From NCBI GenBank assembly GCA_002506665.1, contig DAXZ01000050.1, forward strand, positions 1 through 5,441: DNA of 5,441 bases, given 5' to 3'. This document shows, in pieces, positions 1 to 5,305 of the stretch (position 1 is the first letter of the stretch; each line of letters opens with the position of its first letter). The stretch is from Nitrosopumilus sp. UBA526 (lineage in GTDB: Archaea; Thermoproteota; Nitrososphaeria; Nitrososphaerales; Nitrosopumilaceae). The position numbers were made by a program, and so were the translations under genes. The notes under the pieces are model-generated. The model saw nothing but the letters and a program-made list of their open reading frames with translations, did no database searches and had not been told where the DNA came from.

Positions 1-1
1 T

Positions 2-97
2 AGTATACAGATCGCAGATCACGGCTTTAACGTATATAAGAGCTTATTCAAACTCGATTTCTATAGATGGCATACTCTAAAATATTACGAAGATTGA
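2..97 (+). CDS. Possible 3' end of the upstream gene (eL19 tail is the best guess)
   Basis: From position 2 a frame is open for 31 codons to a TGA at 95-97, overlapping the start of rpl18 by 31 nt in another frame. The readable part contains HGFNVYKSLFKLDF, loosely resembling the C-terminal helix of archaeal eL19, where a Gly/Phe turn is followed by Lys, Leu and an aromatic. eL19 normally precedes uL18 in archaeal spc operons, so position supports this, but similarity judged by eye is weak. A second frame (3-80) is also open to a TAA at 78-80 and cannot be excluded. The alternative is that the stretch is non-coding leader DNA with a promoter. The call is an inference from synteny and an open frame. 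Confidence 0.3.
   Translation, partial: SIQIADHGFNVYKSLFKLDFYRWHTLKYYED
32..40 (+). promoter_or_regulatory. Candidate archaeal TATA box upstream of rpl18
   Basis: The sequence GTATATAAG resembles an archaeal box A. It ends 26 nt before the ATG of rpl18, so transcription initiated about 25 nt downstream would start almost at the start codon, giving a leaderless or nearly leaderless mRNA. No Shine-Dalgarno sequence is visible before that ATG, which fits. Against it, the site lies inside an open frame that may be the end of the preceding gene, and rpl18 is usually internal to the operon. It may be a chance match or an internal promoter. Confidence 0.25.
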
Positions 98-552
98 GGG
101 AAGAAAAGACCAATTATAAAAAGCGCGGAATCATGCTTATGGGCAAGCGCGACTTTATCACAGTAAACATTACAAATGAAAATACCCAAGTCCAGATTCT
201 AAAGCCCGGCATGACAGGGGACACTGTCGTGGCATCGGCGCATTCCAGATATCTAATCGATAAGGGATGGAAGGGCTCAAGAAAGAGCGTGCCTGCAGCA
301 TACCTCACAGGCTATGTCGCAGGCAAGAAAGCATTGCACAAGGGCGCAAAAGATGCAATACTATACACCGGAACCCGGAGATACACACAGAGGGTGGCTG
401 CCGCACTAAAGGGCGTAATTGATGCAGGAGTTGCAGTACCTGCAGACAAGGAGACGTTTCCATCAGAGGGCAGACTCAACGGAGAACACTTGACAGTAAA
501 AAACGAGGTTGCAAAGATAAAGTCGTCAATTGACAGCGAGGTTTCAAAGTGA
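67..552 (+). CDS. rpl18: Large ribosomal subunit protein uL18 (L18, archaeal type)
   Basis: This 161-residue protein is uL18, a 5S rRNA-binding protein of the central protuberance of the large subunit. The N-terminus is basic (KILRRLREEKTNYKKR, residues 5-20), as expected for the part that contacts 5S rRNA. The core follows, with ITNENTQVQIL (35-45), VVASAHSRYL (54-63) and a GWKGSRKSVPAAYLTGYVAGKK block (67-88), characteristic of archaeal/eukaryotic L18/L5. The C-terminal part carries DAILYTGTRRYTQR (96-109), AALKGVIDAG (112-121) and the family's FP..GRLNGEHL segment (131-141). ATG at 67 gives the expected N-terminus; no Shine-Dalgarno sequence precedes it. The stop overlaps the start of rps5 by 4 nt. 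Nothing looks truncated or shifted. Confidence 0.95.
   Translation: MAYSKILRRLREEKTNYKKRGIMLMGKRDFITVNITNENTQVQILKPGMTGDTVVASAHSRYLIDKGWKGSRKSVPAAYLTGYVAGKKALHKGAKDAILYTGTRRYTQRVAAALKGVIDAGVAVPADKETFPSEGRLNGEHLTVKNEVAKIKSSIDSEVSK
538..542 (+). promoter_or_regulatory. Shine-Dalgarno site for rps5
   Basis: GAGGT in the end of rpl18 matches the core complement of the 16S 3' tail and lies 6 nt before the GTG at 549. It supports the non-ATG start of rps5, since the overlap leaves no intergenic leader. Confidence 0.6.
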
Positions 553-1241
553 GTCAATACCCGCGCTCAAGAAATGCGCCAGTGTATGGACGCGGACCAC
601 CGGGTGCTAGGGGCGGTGACCGTCCTAGACGGCCAAGAAGAGAACCCGAAGAAGAGGTATGGGTTCCAAAGACAATCCTGGGACAAAAGGTGGCATCAGG
701 GGAGATATCATCACTAGAAGAAATTATAGAGCTGGGACTGCGAATCCAGGAATCAGGAATCATAAAAAAGCTGTTACCTGATCTGAAAAGTGAGGTAGTT
801 GATGTCGGCATAATCCAAAAGATGACATCAAACGGCCAGTCAACTAGATTCAAGGCAATCGTTGCTGCAGGAAACGAGAACGGCTATCTCGGCATTGGCC
901 AGGGAAAGTCAAAGCAGATGAGAATTGCAATTGAAAAGGCAACAAGCCAGGCATATCTTAATGTCAATCCAATCAAGATGGGTTGCGGCAGCTGGGAGTG
1001 CAGGTGTGATCAGAAACATTCAGTTCCATTCAAGGTTAGGGGAAAAGGCGGCAGTGTGACAATAGAGATAATTCCAGCGCCACGCGGACTAGGCCTGGTT
1101 GCAGGAGGCAAGATAAAGCGGTTACTTGAACTAGCAGGCCTAAAGGATGCATGGACTACTGCAAAGGGCTCGACACCTACAATGAACTCTACATCAAAGG
1201 CTATACTGGACTGTCTCAGACAGACGTTCAGCCAGGGATAA
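549..1241 (+). CDS. rps5: Small ribosomal subunit protein uS5 (S5, archaeal type)
   Basis: This 230-residue protein is uS5 (eukaryotic RPS2), at the mRNA entry side of the small subunit and involved in decoding accuracy. The double-stranded-RNA-binding-like N domain spans about residues 75-140, with VVDVGIIQKMTSNGQSTRFKA (83-103) and NENGYLGIGQGKSKQMRIA (109-127). The archaeal Cys cluster GCGSWECRC (145-153) with H157 follows, then the C domain with KGGSVTIEIIPAPRGLGLVAG (166-186). Residues 1-36 are a low-complexity tail rich in Arg, Gly and Pro, ending in three glutamates (34-36), before the conserved VWVPKT.LG entry (37-45). The start is GTG at 549, overlapping the rpl18 stop in the pattern GTGA, with GAGGT 6 nt upstream. 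The next gene begins 4 nt after the stop, so translational coupling is likely. Confidence 0.95.
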   Translation: MSQYPRSRNAPVYGRGPPGARGGDRPRRPRREPEEEVWVPKTILGQKVASGEISSLEEIIELGLRIQESGIIKKLLPDLKSEVVDVGIIQKMTSNGQSTRFKAIVAAGNENGYLGIGQGKSKQMRIAIEKATSQAYLNVNPIKMGCGSWECRCDQKHSVPFKVRGKGGSVTIEIIPAPRGLGLVAGGKIKRLLELAGLKDAWTTAKGSTPTMNSTSKAILDCLRQTFSQG

Positions 1242-1245
1242 TATC

Positions 1246-1713
1246 ATGGCAAAGGCATATCTTGTTGTGAGAATAAAGGGACAGGCAGACTGTCCGTACT
1301 GGGCGACTCATACCATGATGCTCTTAAAACTTGACAAGAAATATCGCGCAACAATCCTTCCTGCAAAGGACAACACCATAGGAATGCTAAGAAAGGTACA
1401 GCACTATGTATCCTGGGTTGAGCTTGACGCGGCACTTGCAAAAGAGCTAATAGACAAAAAGGCAAGAAAGGAAGGGTACAAAAAGATTACATCATCTGAC
1501 CTCAAGGAACTTGGCTTTGCAAGTACAGACGAGCTGGCAACTGCTCTTGCTGAAGGCAGGGCAACACTGTCAAAGCTAAAGCCCCTAAAGCCATGGTTTG
1601 CCCTAGCACCACCCATACACGGATTCAGAAGGAGTACAAAGAAACTCTACGGACAAAAAGGAGTCCTGGGACAGAACAAGGAACTTGGCAGTATCGTCAG
1701 GAGAATGATATAA
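1246..1713 (+). CDS. rpl30: Large ribosomal subunit protein uL30 (L30, long archaeal type)
   Basis: The 155-residue product is the long archaeal form of uL30 (eukaryotic L7), about twice the size of bacterial L30. The ferredoxin-like core is at the N-terminus: AYLVVRIKGQADC (4-16) and LLKLDKKYRATILPA (26-40). GMLRKVQHYVSWVE (46-59) then matches the family's GML-KV-YV-W motif. The C-terminal extension holds the Lys/Leu-rich segment TLSKLKPLKPWFALAPP and the hallmark ending PIHGFRRSTKK ... GSIVRRMI. ATG at 1246 is 4 nt after the rps5 stop; AGGGA at 1234-1238 is a weak but correctly spaced ribosome-binding site. The last base of its TAA is the first base of the rpl15 ATG (TAATG). Confidence 0.94.
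   Translation: MAKAYLVVRIKGQADCPYWATHTMMLLKLDKKYRATILPAKDNTIGMLRKVQHYVSWVELDAALAKELIDKKARKEGYKKITSSDLKELGFASTDELATALAEGRATLSKLKPLKPWFALAPPIHGFRRSTKKLYGQKGVLGQNKELGSIVRRMI
1699..1704 (+). promoter_or_regulatory. Shine-Dalgarno site for rpl15
   Basis: AGGAGA at the end of rpl30 lies 8 nt before the ATG at 1713. It settles the rpl15 start: the frame is open further upstream to a possible start at 1593, but that would create a 121-nt overlap with rpl30 and a non-homologous N-terminus. Confidence 0.65.
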
Positions 1714-2129
1714 TGCCTACCCGACTCAAAAAGACCCGGCGGTTACGAGGCGGACGACACATGGGATGGGGGCAGGTAGGCCAGCACCGCGCAAGTGGAC
1801 ACAAGGGCGGACTGGGAATTACAGGAATGCAAAAACACCACTACAGTACCCTGCTAAAAGACGATCCTGATCACTATGGCCATGATTCTACTAGGCCACC
1901 CCACCCAAATGTAACAAAGAGATGGGCCAGCATCCGTGACCTAGATGCCCTGTATGTCAAGCTTTGCTGCAAAGACAATACAATAAACCTGGCAAAGGCA
2001 GGATATGACAAACTCTTGGGCGGCGGCAGTACAAGTGTAGGCTATTCTGTCAGAGTTCCAAAGTTCACGCAGACAGCTGAAAAGAAACTAAACAATGCAG
2101 GCGGAGAGGTGTCCTCTGAACGTGGCTGA
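1713..2129 (+). CDS. rpl15: Large ribosomal subunit protein uL15 (L15, archaeal type)
   Basis: The 138-residue product is uL15 (eukaryotic L27a), which binds 23S rRNA deep in the large subunit. The N-terminus is the family's extended, highly basic rRNA-binding tail: TRLKKTRRLRGGRHMGWGQV (3-22) followed by GQHRASGHKGGLG, the archaeal version of the conserved G-GRG-G-HR-SG-KGG pattern. The globular part follows, with KRWASIRDLDALYV and the GYDKLLGGGST...VRVPKFTQTAEKKLNNAGG segment, which corresponds to the C-terminal KiLG-G fold. The start at 1713 is chosen because of homology, a one-base overlap with rpl30 (TAATG) and AGGAGA 8 nt upstream. The C-terminal end overlaps the secY start by 8 nt. 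Confidence 0.95.
   Translation: MPTRLKKTRRLRGGRHMGWGQVGQHRASGHKGGLGITGMQKHHYSTLLKDDPDHYGHDSTRPPHPNVTKRWASIRDLDALYVKLCCKDNTINLAKAGYDKLLGGGSTSVGYSVRVPKFTQTAEKKLNNAGGEVSSERG
2103..2111 (+). promoter_or_regulatory. Shine-Dalgarno site for secY
   Basis: GGAGAGGTG, inside the last codons of rpl15, contains GAGGTG, a six-base match to the complement of the 16S 3' end. It lies 10 nt before GTG at 2122. It favours that codon over the upstream ATG at 2095, which lies before this site and would add nine residues unlike SecY. Confidence 0.7.
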
Positions 2130-3555
2130 AGGTAGCATTACAAGCGTTATTCGCAAAGTGGTCTTCAAGGCAGAGCCATATCTGCCACAGGTTCCAAAGC
2201 CAAAGAAAAAGATTCCACTCCAGGTAAGACTGCTCTGGTGTGGCATAGCACTGCTCATATACATGATAATGGGTCAGACCCCGTTATTTGGTGCAACTGC
2301 CCCGCAGTTTGACTTTTTGGCATTTGCCAGAGTCATCTTTGCATCACAGCAGGGTACCCTAGTAGAGCTGGGCATTGGACCCATTGTTACTGCAGGACTG
2401 CTTATGCAGCTGCTCAGGGGTTCTGAGATTCTAAAGTTTGATTTCAAGAAACCCGAAGAGCGTGGAATATTTCAGACGGCTACAAAGATGGTAACCTATA
2501 TTGTCATAGTTGCCGAGTCGGCAGTATATGCAATAGCAGTGTATGGTCCGGGCATTACAGAGACCTATGTACTATATGTTCTCGTGGGGCAGCTGATGGC
2601 CGCGTCAATTATCATAATGTTTCTTGATGAGCTGATTCAAAAGGGCTGGGGTCTAGGCAGTGGAATCAGCTTGTTTATCATGGCAGGTGTTGCACAGCAG
2701 ATACTCTGGAGCATGTTCAGCCCGTTGCCTGCCGGGGACGGCGGCATGGTGGGAATAATACCATATATTGTACAGTCACTTACAGGCAGTGGCGATATTG
2801 GAAACGTGCTGTTTCGCTCAAACCAGCTCCCGAGTATATTCGGACTGTTCCTTACTGCAGGAATACTGCTGATACTAGTGTTTACACAGGGCATGAAGAT
2901 AGAGATTCCCATAGTATCGACAAAGTACAGGGGGTTTTCTGCAGTCTATCCAATAAAGATGATGTACGTATCAAACATCCCAGTTATTTTGGCGTCTGCA
3001 CTTACTGCAAATGCCGTGTTTATCTTTCAGATGCTGTGGGCAAACGTAAACCCGCGAAACAATGATTTCTTTATGAACTTTATAGCGCAGTTTGATCCGA
3101 CCAGTCCCAGCACCCCGATAGGCGGCATCATATATTATATTACGCCGCCAAGAGGACTCGATGCCGCAGCACTTGACCCCATGCGCGCAGTAGGCTATGT
3201 CTTGTTTATGATTGGTATTGTAGTAGTCTTTGGCAAGTTATGGGTGGAGCTTGGTGGGTTGTCCCCAAAGAGCGCTGCACAAAACCTGCTTGATGCAGAC
3301 GTGCAGATTCCGGGATTTAGAAGGTCAAACAAGCCAGTAGAGGCACTGCTAAACAAGTACATTCCGTCAGTTACCATAATTGGTTCCATGATTCTAGGAC
3401 TGCTTGCAGGAGTCTCAGATGTATTGGGAGTCTTTGGTTCAGGAATTGGCGTCTTGCTTATGGTTGATATTCTCATAAACTATTACACCCAGCTGGTGCG
3501 AGAGCAAGTTGAGGTCGTCATGCCGCGTTTGGGTGCTTTGCTTGGAAGAAAATAA
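2122..3555 (+). CDS. secY: Preprotein translocase channel subunit SecY (Sec61 alpha homologue)
   Basis: This 477-residue polytopic membrane protein forms the Sec channel with SecE and Sec61beta; it receives ribosome-nascent chains for secretion and membrane insertion. Ten hydrophobic segments are readable. Near TM1/plug is GQTPLFG (51-57); TM2b has PIVTAGLLMQLLRGSEI (87-103). The cytosolic loop has KKPEERGIF; the TM4-TM5 region has DELIQKGWGLGSGISLFI (169-186), the SecY signature. The large cytosolic loop before TM9 has ELGGLSPKSAAQNLL and QIPGFRRS with paired Arg 400/401; TM10 is GSGIGVLLMVDILINYY. GTG at 2122 is preferred to ATG at 2095 because it gives the family N-terminus (AEGSITSVIRK), has a strong Shine-Dalgarno and overlaps rpl15 by only 8 nt. 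Outward loops at about 200-238 and 306-352 are long compared with the roughly 436-residue Methanocaldococcus protein. The end overlaps adkA by 14 nt. Confidence 0.96.
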   Translation: MAEGSITSVIRKVVFKAEPYLPQVPKPKKKIPLQVRLLWCGIALLIYMIMGQTPLFGATAPQFDFLAFARVIFASQQGTLVELGIGPIVTAGLLMQLLRGSEILKFDFKKPEERGIFQTATKMVTYIVIVAESAVYAIAVYGPGITETYVLYVLVGQLMAASIIIMFLDELIQKGWGLGSGISLFIMAGVAQQILWSMFSPLPAGDGGMVGIIPYIVQSLTGSGDIGNVLFRSNQLPSIFGLFLTAGILLILVFTQGMKIEIPIVSTKYRGFSAVYPIKMMYVSNIPVILASALTANAVFIFQMLWANVNPRNNDFFMNFIAQFDPTSPSTPIGGIIYYITPPRGLDAAALDPMRAVGYVLFMIGIVVVFGKLWVELGGLSPKSAAQNLLDADVQIPGFRRSNKPVEALLNKYIPSVTIIGSMILGLLAGVSDVLGVFGSGIGVLLMVDILINYYTQLVREQVEVVMPRLGALLGRK

Positions 3556-4120
3556 GAGAATAGTACTAGTGGGAATTCCCGGGGTAGGCAAGACTACACT
3601 ACTTGCAAGAATAGTAAAGATTTTGGAGGAGAAGCAAAAGGACGTCTGTACAATAAGCTATGGTACGCTAATGCTTGAGGTGGCAAGAAAAAACGGCCTC
3701 CGAGACCGGGACGAGTTGCGAAAGCTGCCAATATCAAAACAGCAAGAGCTCCAAAGAAAGGCGGCCGAAGAGATTGCAGCCCATACACAAGATATCGTAA
3801 TAATTGACACGCATGCGTTTATCAACTCGGAGGAAGGATACTATTCCGGACTGCCAGAACATGTCCTGAGAATAATAAACCCCACAAACTTTGTCTCAGT
3901 CTCTGCAAATCCCGAGGAGATATACAGCAGGAGAATGAAGGATGACAGCAGAGTCCGAGACAAGATAACTCTACCCAACATTAAAAAAGAATTGGATGTC
4001 CAGTCAGGCATGGTCTCAGCGTATGCAGTAATTACTGGATCCCCCGTAAAATACATCCTAAACCGCGAGGGAAAGGCAGATGATGCAGCAGACAAGATAA
4101 TAGGTGCGATAGGACTCTGA
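3542..4120 (+). CDS. adkA: Archaeal-type adenylate kinase (AdkA)
   Basis: Archaeal adenylate kinase converts AMP and ATP to two ADP and is placed behind secY in many archaea. From TTG at 3542 it is 192 residues, the usual AdkA length. The P-loop is GIPGVGKTT (11-19). YGTLMLEVARKNGL (40-53) and RDELRKLP (56-63) form the AMP-binding part, DIVIIDTHA (84-92) is the family's Walker B-like segment, and GYYSGLPEHVLRIINP (99-114) is diagnostic. Arg residues 130/131, 137 and 139 lie in the lid region (SRRMKDDSRVRD), and the C-terminal SAYAVITGSPVKYILNREG is typical. It is not related closely to the zinc-lid bacterial Adk. TTG at 3542 gives the best-fitting N-terminus; other in-frame starts upstream (GTG 3533, TTG 3509) are possible. 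Only a weak GGTG precedes it. It overlaps secY by 14 nt. Confidence 0.92.
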   Translation: MEENKRIVLVGIPGVGKTTLLARIVKILEEKQKDVCTISYGTLMLEVARKNGLRDRDELRKLPISKQQELQRKAAEEIAAHTQDIVIIDTHAFINSEEGYYSGLPEHVLRIINPTNFVSVSANPEEIYSRRMKDDSRVRDKITLPNIKKELDVQSGMVSAYAVITGSPVKYILNREGKADDAADKIIGAIGL

Positions 4121-4127
4121 GAAAGAT

Positions 4128-4748
4128 ATGGATTTTGTTTTATTGTTTATTGACATAGTACTGCTCCAGTTTGACATATTTGGAGGCGAGGGACGACAAG
4201 CGCTCGGAAGCGATGACCCGATAATCAAGGGAGTGGTACTTGCAATGCTTGCAGTAGCGGGATTTGGAATATTGCTAAACATATTCAACGCCGCAGTAAG
4301 AAAAAAGATGGTCGACCAGGTAAAGCTGCGCCGCATCATGAAGGAGACCCGGGGGTGGCAAAAGGAGAGAATGGCTGCAATGAGGGCAAAGGATCAGGCA
4401 AAGGTTGCCGAGCTTGGAAAAAAGTCATCGTACATGAACAAGATGTCAATGGAGATGATGCAGATGAACATGAGGCCCATGCTGATAACCTTTGTACCGC
4501 TTATCTTGATATTTTACTTTGTACTGCCGCAGCTGTTTGCATATACTGTTGCAGTATCTCCAATCCCCCTAAATGTAATACCTGGGGACATATTCCAGCT
4601 GACATGTACTGCAGAGCAGGCAGCAGACCCTGAGCATGTCTGTACAGAGGAGAACGCGCTATACCTCTGGGCATGGTACTTTTTATCATCGATTGCATTT
4701 AGCGGCATAATCATGAGACTGACAAAGACCTCGATGGATCTCAGTTGA
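4128..4748 (+). CDS. DUF106 / EMC3-TMCO1-like membrane protein, putative Oxa1-superfamily insertase
   Basis: This 206-residue protein belongs to archaeal DUF106, the family grouped with Oxa1/YidC, EMC3, GET1 and TMCO1 as membrane-protein insertases; its exact role in archaea is not settled. A short hydrophobic N-terminus (2-18) precedes TM1 (about 33-54). A long basic, probably coiled-coil cytosolic region follows (about 55-100, including VRKKMVDQVKLRRIMKETRG). A methionine-rich stretch at 103-118 has eight Met in 16 residues. TM2 (about 119-140) starts after RPM; an external loop (141-177) carries Cys160 and Cys172, and TM3 (about 178-197) ends in a short cytosolic tail. This three-helix layout with a helical hairpin before TM2 is the family pattern. 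ATG at 4128 is 7 nt after the adkA stop, with no good Shine-Dalgarno. Its place next to secY fits a role in membrane insertion. Confidence 0.88.
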   Translation: MDFVLLFIDIVLLQFDIFGGEGRQALGSDDPIIKGVVLAMLAVAGFGILLNIFNAAVRKKMVDQVKLRRIMKETRGWQKERMAAMRAKDQAKVAELGKKSSYMNKMSMEMMQMNMRPMLITFVPLILIFYFVLPQLFAYTVAVSPIPLNVIPGDIFQLTCTAEQAADPEHVCTEENALYLWAWYFLSSIAFSGIIMRLTKTSMDLS

Positions 4749-5305
4749 CAAAGTCCATAGTCATATCAGGCCCGCCAGCTGTTGGAAAGACCACTGTTGC
4801 CAAGGGGCTTGCCAGAGTATTTGGACTAGAGCATGTCAGCGGCGGTGATGTACTAAAGGAGATGGCATCAAGGCAGGGGTTTGATTCAAGCAGTGATGAC
4901 TGGTGGGATACAGACGAGGGCATGAAGTTTCTTGAGAGGCGTGAGAAAAATCCAGAGTTTGATAAAAAACTCGATGAAAAACTAATAGTGCTGTTTAATC
5001 AGGGAGGCATGATAATTACAAGCTATACCCTGCCGTGGCTTGTAAGTGGCGGCATACGAATATGGCTTGAGGGCTCACATGAGAGCAGCATAAAGAGGAT
5101 GCAACGCAGGGACGGCATGAGTCCTGACGTTGCACGCACCATCACAAGAAAGCGGTTTGACAAGAACACGGCATTATACAAAAAGATATACAACTTTGAT
5201 TTTGGCCAAGACACGTCTGTGTTTGACTCTGTCATTAATACAGATGACCTGACGGCTCAGCAGGTAATTGATGCGGCATCAAAGATAGTAAGGAAATTAT
5301 TATGA
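4745..5305 (+). CDS. cmk: Archaeal cytidylate kinase (CMP kinase), divergent
   Basis: The 186-residue product is a P-loop nucleoside monophosphate kinase, most likely the CMP kinase found at this operon position in archaea (CMP + ATP to CDP + ADP). The P-loop is GPPAVGKTT (9-17), followed by LEHVSGGDVLKEMA (28-41), which matches the VSAGD-hR-MA strand and helix of archaeal Cmk. NPEFDKKLDEKL (69-80) matches the NPEIDREID segment. The lid is Arg/Lys-rich (KRMQRRDGM, 117-125), with RKRFDKNTALYKKIYNFDF (135-153) after it. Two oddities are an acidic, Trp-rich insert (SSSDDWWDTDEG, 48-59), and ITSYTLPWL (91-99) where EGRLAGW is expected. The start is TTG at 4745, overlapping the previous stop (TTGA); no strong Shine-Dalgarno is seen. 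An AMP- or dCMP-preferring kinase is not excluded. Confidence 0.85.
   Translation: MTKSIVISGPPAVGKTTVAKGLARVFGLEHVSGGDVLKEMASRQGFDSSSDDWWDTDEGMKFLERREKNPEFDKKLDEKLIVLFNQGGMIITSYTLPWLVSGGIRIWLEGSHESSIKRMQRRDGMSPDVARTITRKRFDKNTALYKKIYNFDFGQDTSVFDSVINTDDLTAQQVIDAASKIVRKLL

Noticed and set aside
620..632. Inverted repeat CCGTC-CTA-GACGG in rps5
   Set aside because: A 5-bp stem in the Arg/Pro-codon-rich tail is readily explained by composition.
1211..1223. Near-perfect palindrome CTGTCT C AGACAG near the end of rps5
   Set aside because: It is within conserved coding sequence, has too small a loop for a full stem, no following T tract, and is not repeated in the window.
1593..1712. Upstream extension of the rpl15 frame
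   Set aside because: It lies wholly inside rpl30, encodes residues unlike uL15, and the ATG at 1713 has a well-spaced AGGAGA.
3841..4095. Open frames on the - strand opposite adkA and elsewhere (for example 312-557, 554-853, 2637-2912, 3195-3476)
   Set aside because: All lie antisense to well-supported genes, have no recognisable protein features, and fit the usual shadow of codon bias.
4355..4633. A 92-codon open frame on the + strand inside the DUF106 gene
   Set aside because: It is a shifted reading of a gene with clear family features; the translation shows no recognisable domain.
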